From assembly GCA_025060505.1 (NCBI GenBank), contig JANXBU010000004.1, forward strand, positions 93,117 to 157,116: a stretch of DNA of 64,000 nt, in the 5' to 3' direction. This document shows, in pieces, positions 9,717 through 20,443 of this stretch (positions are counted from its first letter, which is position 1; every line of letters begins with the position of its first letter). The translations under genes and the position numbers were made by a program. The notes under the pieces were generated by a model. It was not told the DNA's origin. It made no database searches and saw only the letters and a program-made list of their open reading frames with translations. The DNA comes from Candidatus Calescibacterium sp. GTDB lineage: Bacteria; Calescibacteriota; Calescibacteriia; Calescibacteriales; Calescibacteriaceae.

Positions 9717-12092
9717 ATGGCAGTAGAAAACAAGAAAGAAAGTGGAACAATAATAATAATAAAAAAGAAAAGAGATGAAGAAACTAAAACACCAGAAACA
9801 CAAAAGCAAACAACAGCTGAACAGGAAGAGATAAAAAGAAAACCGGATTTCAAGAGAAAAAGTATAGAACATCCAAAAGCATACAAAACATATCAACAAG
9901 ATAGAACAGATCAACAAAAAGAAATACAAAGACCTACAAAATTTGATAGGAAACCATCTTTCAGAGAAAGATACGAAGAGTTAAGAAAAACAGAAAAAAG
10001 AGAAGAAATAAAGAAAGAAGAAGAAAAAAAGGAAGAAGAGATAAGAATCAAGGAAGAAGAAAAGAGAATTGTTGAGGAAACAGAAAAAAAGGTAGATGTT
10101 GAAAAAAAACTTGAACAAACAGAAAGCACGCTCCCTGAACAAGTAAAGGAATCTGAAGAAAAGAAAGAACAAGAGGGAAGCAGCGAAGGAGTAAAGTTTG
10201 GAGATGTAGAGATTTTCTCTGGAAGAGAAGATATAATCCCGTTCAGAGCCAAAAGATTCTTCAGCTACAAGAAAAAGAAAAAGAAAAAATTTCAGAAAGC
10301 AGAAGAATACGAAGAAGAGATAAAAAAGGAAGAGAAAACAGAGCCAAAGAAAATAAAAATATCTGGAATTATAAGAGTAGCAGATTTATCTAAAATCACT
10401 GGAATAAAATCATCTGAAATCATAAAAAAGCTTCTTGAGATTGGGAAGGAGGTTACAATAAATCATTTTATAACATCAGAGGAAGCTGAATTAGTTTGTC
10501 TTGATTACGGAATTGAAGTAGAAAGGGAGGAATTTGACGAAACAAAGTTTTTCGATACATCTACTGACTCAGAAGATTCTCTTAAGAAAAGACCACCTGT
10601 TGTTGTAGTTATGGGACATGTTGATCACGGAAAAACTACCTTGCTTGACTCAATAAGAAAAACAAACATAGCAGAAACAGAGTTCGGTGGAATAACACAA
10701 AGTATCGGAGCATACACAGTTGAGATAAATCAACAAACGATAACATTCATAGATACCCCGGGTCATGAAGCATTCACAGAGATGAGAACGCGAGGAGCAA
10801 AAGTTGCAGACATAGCAGTCTTGGTTGTAGCAGCAGACGAAGGTGTAAAACCACAGACAGAAGAAGCGATAAGTCACGCAAAAGCGGCGGAGCTTCCAAT
10901 AATAGTTGCAATAAACAAAATAGATAAACCCGGAGCGAATCCTGATTTCGTCAAAAATCAACTTGCTCAGCTTGGACTTATTCCGGACGATTGGGGTGGA
11001 GATGTGCTTTACGCGAACATATCTGCCAAAAAAAAGATAGGAATTGATGAACTACTTGAAAAAATACTTCTACAAGCTGAAATACTTAATCTGAGAGCAA
11101 ACCCTTCAAGATTAGCGGAGGGAGTAATAATAGAATCAAGCATAGATAAAGGACTTGGAGCAACAGCAACTGTCATAGTTCAGAGAGGAACTCTGAAAAA
11201 GGGAGACGTCTTTGTCGCCGGACTTATGTGGGGAAGAGTAAGAAACATCTTCTCAGATAAAGGAAACGTATTGAAGGAAGTTCCACCTGGATTTCCTGCA
11301 AAAATAGTTATCGGAGGAGAACAAATACCTTATGCAGGGGATAAGATTTACGTCGTCAAAGACGAGGAAATAGCGGCAAAGATAGTTGAAGAAAGGAAAC
11401 TCAGAGAAGGTAAAAAAACACAACAATCAATTTCACTTGAACAGATTTTTGAAAAAATTAAAGAGGGGAGTCAAGATAAAGTCGTTTTACCTTTAATATT
11501 GAAATCATCCTCTGCTGGATCTCTTGACGCACTTGAGAAAGAGATAACCGCTATAAAACATCCGAATGCTGAAATAAAGATAATACTCAAAGGAATAGGG
11601 ATAGTATCTCAGAGCGATGTTAATCTCGCGGCAGCCTCTGGCGGAATAATAATAGGATACGGAGTTGGAGCAGATAAGAATGCACAAAACCTGGCCAAAA
11701 TGCATAAAGTACAAATAAGACTATACAGAATCATCTACGAAATAGTTGATGACATCAAGAAAGCCCTACAAGGTATGCTTAAACCAAAGGAGAGAGAAAT
11801 TGTATTAGGGAAAGCAAAGATCTTAAAAATTTTCAAATTATCTGTTGGAAAGGTTTTAGGATGCTTTGTTGAGTCTGGAAAGCTCATACAAGGAACAAAC
11901 GTAAGGGTTAAAAGAGATGGAGAAGAACTAGGAGTAGGAAAAATAATTTCGCTCAGAAGATTCAAGGACACAGTACAGGAAATAACCGAAGGTAACGAAT
12001 GTGGATTGATAATAGAGGGTGTTCAGGACGCTAAAGAAAATGACATAATCGAATGTTTCAGAATAGAGAAGGAAGAAATAAGTATAGCGTAG
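9717..12092 (+). CDS. infB: Translation initiation factor IF-2
   Basis: This 791-residue GTPase places initiator tRNA on the 30S subunit. The first 220 or so residues are a low-complexity Lys/Glu-rich extension. An IF-2 N-domain ([19 protein letters not shown]) follows, then the G domain with G1 GHVDHGKTT (about residues 300-308), G3 DTPGHEAF and G4 NKIDKP, and domains II-IV to the C-terminus. It stands alone: the usual nusA and rbfA partners are not adjacent. It ends six bases before the 3' end of a converging tRNA gene. Confidence 0.97.
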   Translation: MAVENKKESGTIIIIKKKRDEETKTPETQKQTTAEQEEIKRKPDFKRKSIEHPKAYKTYQQDRTDQQKEIQRPTKFDRKPSFRERYEELRKTEKREEIKKEEEKKEEEIRIKEEEKRIVEETEKKVDVEKKLEQTESTLPEQVKESEEKKEQEGSSEGVKFGDVEIFSGREDIIPFRAKRFFSYKKKKKKKFQKAEEYEEEIKKEEKTEPKKIKISGIIRVADLSKITGIKSSEIIKKLLEIGKEVTINHFITSEEAELVCLDYGIEVEREEFDETKFFDTSTDSEDSLKKRPPVVVVMGHVDHGKTTLLDSIRKTNIAETEFGGITQSIGAYTVEINQQTITFIDTPGHEAFTEMRTRGAKVADIAVLVVAADEGVKPQTEEAISHAKAAELPIIVAINKIDKPGANPDFVKNQLAQLGLIPDDWGGDVLYANISAKKKIGIDELLEKILLQAEILNLRANPSRLAEGVIIESSIDKGLGATATVIVQRGTLKKGDVFVAGLMWGRVRNIFSDKGNVLKEVPPGFPAKIVIGGEQIPYAGDKIYVVKDEEIAAKIVEERKLREGKKTQQSISLEQIFEKIKEGSQDKVVLPLILKSSSAGSLDALEKEITAIKHPNAEIKIILKGIGIVSQSDVNLAAASGGIIIGYGVGADKNAQNLAKMHKVQIRLYRIIYEIVDDIKKALQGMLKPKEREIVLGKAKILKIFKLSVGKVLGCFVESGKLIQGTNVRVKRDGEELGVGKIISLRRFKDTVQEITEGNECGLIIEGVQDAKENDIIECFRIEKEEISIA

Positions 12093-12097
12093 GATAG

Positions 12098-12171
12098 TGC
12101 GCCTGGCGGGACTTGAACCCGCAACCTTCGGATTCGAAGTCCGACGCTCTATCCTGTTGAGCTACAGGCGC
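12098..12171 (-). tRNA. tRNA-Arg, anticodon TCG
   Basis: A complete cloverleaf can be drawn: acceptor GCGCCTG/CAGGCGC, D-stem GCTC/GAGC, anticodon stem TCGGA/TCCGA with loop CTTCGAA (anticodon TCG), and T-stem GCGGG/CCCGC with loop TTCAAGT. The discriminator is A. CCA is not encoded. It would read CGN Arg codons, which are rare here compared with AGA/AGG. Confidence 0.95.
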
Positions 12172-12217
12172 TTGAGCTAAAAAACTCCCAAATCCCAATA
12201 GATAACTTATAACAAAT

Positions 12218-12499
12218 TCAACAACTCTTCTTTATAATATAATATGTGCACTTACCACTTCTGATTTTATCAGAAACGAATTCCTTACTGCTTATCATCT
12301 TATATATAACCCTCAAAGGAATTCTCAGTTGATCTGAAAGCTCACGAGCAGTTCCATATACATATCCCTTCTTTGAAAGTTCCATCTCCATTCTCAACAT
12401 ATAATTATCTGGTATTCTACTATCATCATGAAGTTTTTTCTTCGTCTTGCTTTTGGCTTCCATTGATCTCTTTTTACCTTTCTTCCTTCCTCCGATCAT
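12218..12499 (-). CDS. Small basic protein with a helix-turn-helix-like C-terminus
   Basis: The 93-residue product starts with a strongly basic tail (MIGGRKKGKKRSMEAKSK). It continues with GTARELSDQLRIPLRVIYKM, which reads as a helix-turn-helix, and ends in a short strand-rich segment that could be a wing. It overlaps the end of the upstream gene by four bases (ATGA), so the two are translationally coupled. I do not recognise a named family. DNA binding is inferred from the motif and from its partner. Confidence 0.6.
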   Translation of the reverse strand: MIGGRKKGKKRSMEAKSKTKKKLHDDSRIPDNYMLRMEMELSKKGYVYGTARELSDQLRIPLRVIYKMISSKEFVSDKIRSGKCTYYIIKKSC

Positions 12500-12996
12500 T
12501 CTCCTAACCTCCTGTTTTTGTCTTCCTTCAAAAATTTCTCCGGAGACTCAACAAAATACTTCATAATCTTCCTCACGAAAAGATTCAAAGGTTCATTTAT
12601 TTTATCCTTGATATTATTATAGATATACATTGAAATCTTCAGAGAAACTGTTTTATTCCTCATTATCTTTTCTTTTGGTTTTCTTATTTTACCTCCGATT
12701 TCTATACCAAAAAATTTTGACAGAACATTTACAAGCATGCCACTGGCAGAATATCCTAATCTTTCGGCGGTCTGAATAAATTCTCGCACTGTTTCATCAA
12801 CTTTCATTTCTATCTTCTTCTGACGAGGCTCAAGTGAAACCTTATTCTCTTTCCTCAAATTCATCTGCTCCTCTGCCTTCTTTTCTATAACGTAGGTTAA
12901 AAAATCAAAAATATACGAAAGCTTCTCTTCATCATCCCCACAATATTCAATAGAAGCTTTCACAATGTTTCTCAAATGAAATTTCTTTTTTTTCAT
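12496..12996 (-). CDS. Putative tandem ribbon-helix-helix DNA-binding protein
   Basis: The 166-residue product contains two segments shaped like ribbon-helix-helix domains: KKIEMKVDETVREFIQTAER followed by SASGMLVNVLSKFFG (about residues 65-105), and KTVSLKISMYIYNNIKDKI followed by NLFVRKIMKYF (about 120-155). The start at 12996 (MKKKKFHLRN) is chosen because the upstream extension is hydrophobic, lacks support and overlaps the divergent promoter region. The gene is divergent from a small exported-protein gene. The pair with the next gene looks like a two-component set of DNA-binding regulators, perhaps of plasmid or mobile-element origin. I cannot name a family with certainty. Confidence 0.55.
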   Translation of the reverse strand: MKKKKFHLRNIVKASIEYCGDDEEKLSYIFDFLTYVIEKKAEEQMNLRKENKVSLEPRQKKIEMKVDETVREFIQTAERLGYSASGMLVNVLSKFFGIEIGGKIRKPKEKIMRNKTVSLKISMYIYNNIKDKINEPLNLFVRKIMKYFVESPEKFLKEDKNRRLGE

Positions 12997-13009
12997 CTTA
13001 TCAAAATTC

Positions 13010-13038
13010 TTGACAAAAAAACAAAAGGTGATTAATAT
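13010..13038 (+). promoter_or_regulatory. Promoter of the small exported protein gene
   Basis: A perfect TTGACA (13010-13015) is followed after 17 bases by TAATAT (13033-13038). Transcription would start about 28 bases before the ATG at 13073. It sits in the divergent gap shared with the ribbon-helix-helix gene. Confidence 0.6.
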
Positions 13039-13072
13039 ATAATAGTAACTTGAATAAAATATTTTTATTGAT

Positions 13073-13354
13073 ATGAGAACGGGCATAAAAAAATTAAAGT
13101 TGCTTTTCTTATGTTCCTTTTTTGTGTCCACTATGCTTTCCTTTCCAAACTTGGTCTACGCCCAGCAAAAGAAAGCTCCGCAGAAAAAAGTTATAAAGTT
13201 AAAAGAAATAGTGATAAAACAGAGAGTAATAAAGCCACAGGCTATGTTTATCCTATCAAAAAGTCAGCAGGCAAATGTAAAATCAGATATAACAACATCG
13301 CAAACATTCTCCCAAGAAACATTGAAAACAATAAATGAAGATTTCCTAAGATAA
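13073..13354 (+). CDS. Small exported protein
   Basis: The 93-residue product has a signal peptide of about 30 residues ending LVYA before QQKKAP, then a short mature part with VIKLKEIVIKQRVIKPQAMF and IL. From memory, small exported proteins with a comparable 'KPQA..IL' segment occur in deltaproteobacteria near TolQ/ExbB-ExbD type genes; that resemblance is not verified. An ExbD gene occurs in the window but 16 kb away. Function is unknown. Expression is supported by the strong promoter upstream. Confidence 0.6.
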   Translation: MRTGIKKLKLLFLCSFFVSTMLSFPNLVYAQQKKAPQKKVIKLKEIVIKQRVIKPQAMFILSKSQQANVKSDITTSQTFSQETLKTINEDFLR

Positions 13355-13384
13355 GTTACCTTCAAAATGATTTGTATGCTCAAT

Positions 13385-13624
13385 CTATGGAATAAGTATG
13401 AATATTTCTTTACCGTCTGTATGTAAAATTCCTTGTCTACCTTGAAGGTCTATTTCTTTGAGCGTCCCTCCTTTTTCTTTGAGCTTTATTTTACCGACAA
13501 CAATAGAGGAAAGTTTAGCGTGCTCCTCAAGAATTTCGGCATCTCCAACAGTAGTCGTAACGTATACTGAATCAACATCTCCATAATAGATTTTCGAATA
13601 TGGATTTTGAACGAGCAACTTCAT
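13385..13624 (-). CDS. atpC: ATP synthase F1 subunit epsilon, N-terminal domain only
   Basis: The 79-residue product matches the beta-sandwich domain of F1 epsilon (VQNPYSKIYYGDVDSVYV, GDAEILEEHAKLSSIV). It binds the gamma subunit at the base of the rotor. The family is usually about 130 residues with a C-terminal helical hairpin that inhibits ATP hydrolysis; here that hairpin is missing with no trace downstream. Short epsilon subunits of this type are known in some bacteria. The gene follows atpD after two bases, so the two are cotranscribed. Confidence 0.85.
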   Translation of the reverse strand: MKLLVQNPYSKIYYGDVDSVYVTTTVGDAEILEEHAKLSSIVVGKIKLKEKGGTLKEIDLQGRQGILHTDGKEIFILIP

Positions 13625-13626
13625 AA

Positions 13627-15186
<1,560 letters not shown>

Positions 15187-15240
15187 TTATTTTCTAATAT
15201 AAGAAAAGTAACTGTGATGTTTTTGAAACTTGACCAACTC

Positions 15241-15246
15241 TATAAT
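15241..15246 (+). promoter_or_regulatory. -10 element close to the start codon of the YrdC-like gene
   Basis: A perfect TATAAT ends 11 bases before the ATG at 15258. If it is used, the transcript would have almost no leader. No clear -35 match is seen at the expected distance. Confidence 0.35.
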
Positions 15247-15257
15247 AATTTATTCTA

Positions 15258-15869
15258 ATGCTGAAACTTAAAAGATGGGATGAGGTAAAATCAAAGTCAT
15301 CTACAATAAGAGATATCTATGAAAAAGGTGGGGGAATAATCTTTGCCGACAAAGTTCTGGACAAAAATTTTCTAACTCTTGCAGTCTGTCCGTTTATCTC
15401 AAAGTCATTCGAAGATTTTACAAAAGCAACAAGGGAAGCAAGAAATCCTCCTCCATACCTTTATATAAAGGATGAAAAATATATATCAAAATTCTTTTTC
15501 CTCAAAAACTTTGAGGAAGTAATTTTAAGAAAAATATTAAATACTGAGGAATTCATTTTTGTATCTGTACCAAACCTGAAAATTTCACAGAAAAAAATAG
15601 GAATAAGATTACATAGAGATAAAGATATAAACGAATTAATAGGAATCCTCGGAGGTTTAGCATTATGTATACCAATAAGTTCACAAAAACTAGAAATGTT
15701 TAATCACAGAGCCGATATTGTTCTGATAGGAGATGAGAACATACAGAGTAATTTTCCAACTTTTCTGGAGTGCGTTGATGAAAATTCTGTCAGAATTTTT
15801 TATGAGGGAAGCTTCTCAAAATACTATGTATCCGAAAAACTTACACAATATGGAATAAAAGTAACATAA
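15258..15869 (+). CDS. YrdC/Sua5-like protein, divergent
   Basis: The 203-residue product resembles the YrdC fold used by threonylcarbamoyl-AMP synthase (tRNA t6A modification). KKIGIRLHRDKDINELIGILGG aligns with the 'IGIRIPDHPIALELIKELG' region of the family, and GGGIIFADKVLD and ATREARNPPPYLYI align with the nucleotide-site strand and the 'KGRP...PL' loop. Several usual binding residues differ: the Lys of the KxR motif is not present, and the 'TSAN.SG' segment reads PISSQK. It may be a diverged paralogue with another job, or the sole copy in this genome. The next gene, map, starts 52 bases downstream. Confidence 0.5.
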   Translation: MLKLKRWDEVKSKSSTIRDIYEKGGGIIFADKVLDKNFLTLAVCPFISKSFEDFTKATREARNPPPYLYIKDEKYISKFFFLKNFEEVILRKILNTEEFIFVSVPNLKISQKKIGIRLHRDKDINELIGILGGLALCIPISSQKLEMFNHRADIVLIGDENIQSNFPTFLECVDENSVRIFYEGSFSKYYVSEKLTQYGIKVT

Positions 15870-15921
15870 CATTTCACAGATTATACAACAAAGTTTTTGT
15901 TTTCACTAATATGTTTGTTTT

Positions 15922-16668
15922 ATGATTATTCCGAAAACAGAAGCTGAGATAAAAAAGATGAAAAAATCAGGCAAAATTGTAGCGGAGTTTCTTGAAAAGG
16001 TAGAAAAGTTGATAAAACCCGGTATATCTGCAGACAAAATAGATGCTCTTGCTTGGGAGATAACAAGAAAAAGAGGCGGACATCCTTCATTTTACAAATA
16101 TCAAAACTACCCAGCATCGGTTTGCGTTTCTATAAATAAAGAAGTTATTCATGGAATACCTTATAAAGAAAAGGTAATAAAAGAAGGTGATTTGGTCTCG
16201 GTTGACTTCGGAGTAATATACGATGGCTATCATGCTGACGCAGCAAAAACATTTATAGTTGGTGATGTTGATGAGAAAACAAAACTGCTTGTTGAGGTGA
16301 CCGAAAAAATTCTGTATGAAGCGATAAATTACCTAAAACCAAACATGAGAACCGGTGATCTTGGTAGCTTCATAGAAAATTATGCAAAACAATACGGATT
16401 TTCCGTCGTTAAGGAGTTCTGCGGACATGGAATAGGGAGGAAACTTCATGAAGACCCACCTATTTTGAACTATGGAGTTGAGGGCAAAGGCGTAAAGATT
16501 ATAGAGAATTTAACAATATGTATAGAACCTATGATATGCGCAGGAAGCAGCGATGTTCAAATACTTGAAGACGGATGGACTGTTGTGACAAAAGATGGGT
16601 CTCTTTCTGCTCACTTTGAACACACTATTGTGGTTAGAAACGGTGAAAATGAAATATTGACAATATGA
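15922..16668 (+). CDS. map: Methionine aminopeptidase, type I
   Basis: This 248-residue cytosolic metalloenzyme removes the initiator methionine from nascent proteins. The five metal ligands are in place: Asp in SVDFGV, Asp in GYHADAAKTF, His in FCGHGIG, Glu in CIEPM and Glu in HFEHT. Length and order fit type I enzymes lacking the N-terminal zinc extension. It is not beside secY or adk, its common neighbours. Confidence 0.96.
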   Translation: MIIPKTEAEIKKMKKSGKIVAEFLEKVEKLIKPGISADKIDALAWEITRKRGGHPSFYKYQNYPASVCVSINKEVIHGIPYKEKVIKEGDLVSVDFGVIYDGYHADAAKTFIVGDVDEKTKLLVEVTEKILYEAINYLKPNMRTGDLGSFIENYAKQYGFSVVKEFCGHGIGRKLHEDPPILNYGVEGKGVKIIENLTICIEPMICAGSSDVQILEDGWTVVTKDGSLSAHFEHTIVVRNGENEILTI

Positions 16669-16772
16669 AAATTAAAATAACAGAAAATCACTGAGATAAA
16701 TAAAACATGAATGAATCCACGAATTGATGTGAGGAAAATATAAAAACAACAGAGATAAAGTAAAAAAATACA

Positions 16773-17993
16773 ATGAAAAACAGCAAAATAAAATTTTCTC
16801 CGTTTTTTCTTTCTCTCAGATACTCAAAAGGTAGATCTCCGTTTCTGAGATTCATGAATGCTCTCTCAATTCTTGGGATATCAATCGGAGTTGGTACTCT
16901 CATAGTTGTTCTCTCTGTTATGACAGGTGTAAGGGAAGAGCTCAGGAACAAAATCCTTGGAATAAACCCACACATACTCATAATAAAATCTGGCGGTCTA
17001 ATAGATGATTGGCAGAAAGTTACAGAAAACCTAAAAAAAATGAACGGAGTTTCTGACGTGTTCCCACTTTTTGTAGGAAACGCGATAATCAGAAAAGAAG
17101 AGCTCACCTCTTCTGTTGTAATACAGTGCATCCCATCTGAGTTTGTTAAAAATTCTGATGGATTCAGGAGACTTTTGAAGTCAGGTGAACCATTTGAAGA
17201 TAACAGAGCAGTAGTCGGTGCTGTGCTATCTAAGAATTTAGGACTTGAAGTCGGTGATAAAATCACAATTATTTCTCCATATGGTGAATCCACAATGTTT
17301 GGATTTGTTCCAAACACAACAGAAGCTTTTATTTCTGGAATAATTGAGGTTGGAATCTTTGATTGGGACTCCGTATTTTTGTTCTTGGATTTGAAAAAGT
17401 GTGATGAACTTTTTGAAACAAAAAACTGGGTCAGCTCAATCGCAGTTATGCTCAAAAATCCAGAAGAAGCGGATGCAAAATCATATGAGATTCAGGAAAA
17501 GTTGAAGTATCCATTCTTTGCGCTACCATGGACCAAGACACAGAAGAACTTGTTCGCAGCGATGCAACTTGAAAAAATTGGTATGACTGTTATTCTGACC
17601 CTGATAATACTTGTTGCTTCATTTAACATACTTTCAACCCTCGCAATCTTACTAAGAGATAAATCAAAAGACATAGCAGTACTAAAAGTTTTTGGATTCT
17701 CGCTTTCAGAAATAAGAAGGGCTTTCTTAGGCGTTGGTATGATAATTGCAACAAAGGGAATAATTTTGGGAACAGCTCTTGGATTAGGAATCTCTTTCCT
17801 GATCTCAAAATACAAAATAATTCACCTTCCTGAGGATGTATACTTTATCTCAACGCTACCGACCAAACTCAAAATACAAGATATAATACTAAGTTGGATA
17901 ATAGCACTAACAACATCCTTCATTTCATCAATAATACCAGTTCAAAGAGCAATAAAGAAAGAACCATTTGAAATACTAAGAAAGGAATTATAA
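16773..17993 (+). CDS. LolC/LolE-type lipoprotein-releasing permease
   Basis: This 406-residue inner-membrane protein has the FtsX/MacB topology: one N-terminal helix (ALSILGISIGVGTLIVVLSVM), a large periplasmic domain, and three C-terminal helices from about residue 270. The RYSKGRSPFLRFMNALSILGI start is characteristic of LolC and LolE. With LolD it extracts lipoproteins from the inner membrane for LolA. I cannot tell C from E; many bacteria outside the gammaproteobacteria have a single such subunit. lolD is not adjacent. The presence of the gene supports an outer membrane. Confidence 0.88.
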   Translation: MKNSKIKFSPFFLSLRYSKGRSPFLRFMNALSILGISIGVGTLIVVLSVMTGVREELRNKILGINPHILIIKSGGLIDDWQKVTENLKKMNGVSDVFPLFVGNAIIRKEELTSSVVIQCIPSEFVKNSDGFRRLLKSGEPFEDNRAVVGAVLSKNLGLEVGDKITIISPYGESTMFGFVPNTTEAFISGIIEVGIFDWDSVFLFLDLKKCDELFETKNWVSSIAVMLKNPEEADAKSYEIQEKLKYPFFALPWTKTQKNLFAAMQLEKIGMTVILTLIILVASFNILSTLAILLRDKSKDIAVLKVFGFSLSEIRRAFLGVGMIIATKGIILGTALGLGISFLISKYKIIHLPEDVYFISTLPTKLKIQDIILSWIIALTTSFISSIIPVQRAIKKEPFEILRKEL

Positions 17994-18002
17994 TTAGAAA
18001 AC

Positions 18003-18986
18003 TCAAATATCTGAAAATTCCATGGAATCAATTTGATTTTTTATGAAATCCAAAAATTCTCTTACAACAAAATCTGGTTTGAGATTTTTCATACAAGCAA
18101 AATGCGACCTTGGGCAGGTGTTAGGTCCGTGCAAAGAACAGGGTCTGCACGGTAAGTCGGTCTGCAAAATCCTGTAAGCTGAAAAATTTGGGAAGAAACC
18201 GAACTCCGGCACAGTTGGTCCGAAAATAACAAAACAAGGTTTTGAAAGAGACGAGGCAATGTGAGATATGCCATTGTCAACTCCCAAGAAAAAATCAGAA
18301 ATATAAAGTATAGCTACAACATCTTTGAGAGTAGTTCTGTTGAGAAGATCAACAACATTTTTATTTTTTAGTGCATATCCGGTTGTTTTTGTTTGCCCAA
18401 CAAGAATAAAAAGTATATCATCTGGTAAGAAATCAAAAAGCTCCTTCCAATACACATAAGATTTTGTTTGCCAGTTAGAAAATGGTGCAAAGACCACTTT
18501 TTTTCTAGAAACGAAGGGTTTCAAAAACTTCCTCCATTTTTCTACATAATGTTTATCAACAAAAATCTCCGGCTTACCTGCCTTCAGACCAAGAGGTTCA
18601 AGTATTCTTGAAATTCTCTGCGACTCGCTTTCAAGGTCTTTACCGAATTTTCTGACCTTTTTAGTAAATAAAAAAGATAATGTGTTTTCTTCAAATCCTA
18701 CTCTTTCCTTTGCTCCAGACAAAAGAGATATAATGGCAGATGTAGCAGAAAGATGCGGAACAATACAAATATCAGGTTCGAGAGCATTCAGATGAACAAC
18801 AAGCTTGAGTAAATTCATATACTTTGATCTTTCCTTTTGAAACTCTATCACTTTATTTGATGTAAGTTCCTTTGCAAATGGTCTTGCTACGAGATACACA
18901 TTATCCTTCCCGAAGGAAGAATTCAGAGAACTAATGACCGGAGTAGTAATTACAAAATCTCCTATGAAAGCAGTTTGAACGAGCAA
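18003..18986 (-). CDS. Glycosyltransferase family 9 (heptosyltransferase)
   Basis: The 327-residue protein matches ADP-heptose:LPS heptosyltransferases. It has TAFIGDFVITTPVISSL at the N-terminus, KKVVFAPFSNW near the middle, and FFLGVDNGISHIASSLSKPCFVIFGPT at the nucleotide-sugar site. It would extend the lipopolysaccharide inner core on the cytoplasmic face. The best start is a TTG at 18986, which places the first strand directly at the N-terminus as in the family. The C-terminal CRPCSLHGPNTCPRSHFACM segment is the Cys-rich tail typical of this group. It converges with the LolC/E gene, ten bases apart. Confidence 0.9.
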   Translation of the reverse strand: MLVQTAFIGDFVITTPVISSLNSSFGKDNVYLVARPFAKELTSNKVIEFQKERSKYMNLLKLVVHLNALEPDICIVPHLSATSAIISLLSGAKERVGFEENTLSFLFTKKVRKFGKDLESESQRISRILEPLGLKAGKPEIFVDKHYVEKWRKFLKPFVSRKKVVFAPFSNWQTKSYVYWKELFDFLPDDILFILVGQTKTTGYALKNKNVVDLLNRTTLKDVVAILYISDFFLGVDNGISHIASSLSKPCFVIFGPTVPEFGFFPNFSAYRILQTDLPCRPCSLHGPNTCPRSHFACMKNLKPDFVVREFLDFIKNQIDSMEFSDI

Positions 18987-19319
18987 TACTTTGTCTTTTC
19001 GATATATCAGTGTATTTTTACTCTTATGAAATTTTGAAAATGAGTAATATTGAACGGGAATTTTGTGAGAAATTCTCCCTGCTGGAATACAGCCCTGAAG
19101 AACTTCTCTGAATTACTCTGCCACAATCATAGTGTTACCTCCCGCATCGGAATGAAATCTAGGACTCTCTACAAGAAAATTGGAATAAAGAATTTGATGA
19201 TTGCTTACCTTTATATCGGATTAGCTTTTGTGTTTTTATCCAGAGAAGAACTTAGCTCTGTAAAATAACATTCAAAAATCAATAGCTTCCACAAGAGAGT
19301 ATTTGTACCGGAGAGAATA
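18987..19319. other. Intergenic stretch with a possible decayed small gene
   Basis: On the plus strand an ATG at 19040 opens a 23-codon frame (MSNIEREFCEKFSLLEYSPE), and a second frame continues to 19268 with a hydrophobic segment. Together they could be one small gene with a shift near 19105, but neither half is recognisable. Nothing else is seen. Confidence 0.25.
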
Positions 19320-20270
19320 TCAAGAAGCGGAAAGCTCTTTGATTTCAGGTTTTTGGGAGTTTTTCAGAAATCTTAGAACCTCATTTATGTAAGGGATAGA
19401 ACTAAAAGCTCCTTTTTTGGTTGTAGAGATCGCTCCAGCTGCGGACGCATAAACTACCGCTTCTTTTATGCTATATCCTCTGCTTATGAACGAAGCAAAG
19501 TAGCCGCAGAAAGAATCCCCAGCTCCAACGGTATCCACACTTCTTACAGAAAAAGCTGGCATATGGAAAAACTCTTTTTTGTTGCAGAATATAGCTCCTT
19601 TTTCCCCAAGAGTAATAAGAGCTCCACCGGAAACTTTATCTGCCAAGTATCTTGCTATGTGTGATGTATCTGAATTAAGTTTAAGCCTGCTGGCAAGCGC
19701 TGATGCTTCAAGCTCATTCATAACAACAAAATCAGCAAGATGATATACATCTTTGACCCATTCCTTAAATGGAGCAGTGTTGAGAAATACTCTTTTTCCA
19801 TTTTTTCTTGAAAAATGAATACACATTTCAACTATATCCTCCTCAAGCTCACATTGAAGCAAAATAGAATCAAATTTTGATCTTTTTAGCTCTTGGTAAA
19901 CTTTGCTTTTGTTTATCCTTTTGTTTGCACCGGGGGAGACAACTATTTCGTTTTTCCCATCATCTGATCTGACAGTTATAAATGCGCAACCGGTTTTGCC
20001 TTTTGATACAATGAGAGTGTGCTGGAAATTTTTGTTTTTCTTACTTTCCTGTTTCAGAAAATCCAAAAGCATATCTGCGATAATATCGTCACCAACACAG
20101 CCGATGAATTTGGTTTTTGATCCAGCCCTTGCGCTTGCAACAGCTTGGTTAAGCCCCTTTCCTCCGGGCGATTCAAACAGAGTTCCGTCTGTTACAGTTT
20201 GACCAACTTCTGGGAAACGGTCAACATATATGGTGAAGTCATAGTTGATAGAACCGACAACAATGTTCAT
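19320..20270 (-). CDS. rbsK: PfkB-family sugar kinase, ribokinase-like
   Basis: This 316-residue protein carries the ribokinase signatures: GSINYDFTIYVDRFPEVGQTV at the N-terminus, ESPGGKGLNQAVASARAG for sugar binding, and DTVGAGDSFCGYFASF with the catalytic Asp near the C-terminus. It would phosphorylate ribose or a similar sugar. No ribose transporter is nearby, so its substrate may come from nucleoside turnover. I chose the ATG at 20270; a TTG codon directly before it is less likely. The start lies ten bases from the 3' end of a tRNA-Val gene on the same strand. Confidence 0.88.
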   Translation of the reverse strand: MNIVVGSINYDFTIYVDRFPEVGQTVTDGTLFESPGGKGLNQAVASARAGSKTKFIGCVGDDIIADMLLDFLKQESKKNKNFQHTLIVSKGKTGCAFITVRSDDGKNEIVVSPGANKRINKSKVYQELKRSKFDSILLQCELEEDIVEMCIHFSRKNGKRVFLNTAPFKEWVKDVYHLADFVVMNELEASALASRLKLNSDTSHIARYLADKVSGGALITLGEKGAIFCNKKEFFHMPAFSVRSVDTVGAGDSFCGYFASFISRGYSIKEAVVYASAAGAISTTKKGAFSSIPYINEVLRFLKNSQKPEIKELSAS

Positions 20271-20279
20271 CAATAGTTG

Positions 20280-20351
20280 TAGGCGGGAAGGGAATCGAAC
20301 CCTTGACCTTCGGCTTGTAAGGCCGACGCTCTACCTCTGAGCTACCCGCCC
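20280..20351 (-). tRNA. tRNA-Val, anticodon TAC
   Basis: The cloverleaf is complete: acceptor GGGCGGG/CCCGCCT (one G-T pair at the end), D-stem GCTC/GAGC, anticodon stem TCGGC/GCCGA with loop CTTACAA (anticodon TAC), T-stem AAGGG/CCCTT with loop TTCGATT. The discriminator is A. CCA is not encoded. Confidence 0.95.
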
Positions 20352-20443
20352 GACTTTCTTTAAAATTAGCAAATAATCAAAAAATTTCCTGAAGCTCAAA
20401 ATATTTGAGTTCAAAAAAGCAAAGAATCTTAAACTCTATCATT

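Noticed and set aside
9911-10252. Minus-strand Ser/Phe-rich frames opposite the start of infB
   Set aside because: They are the antisense of the Lys/Glu-rich N-terminal extension of IF-2.
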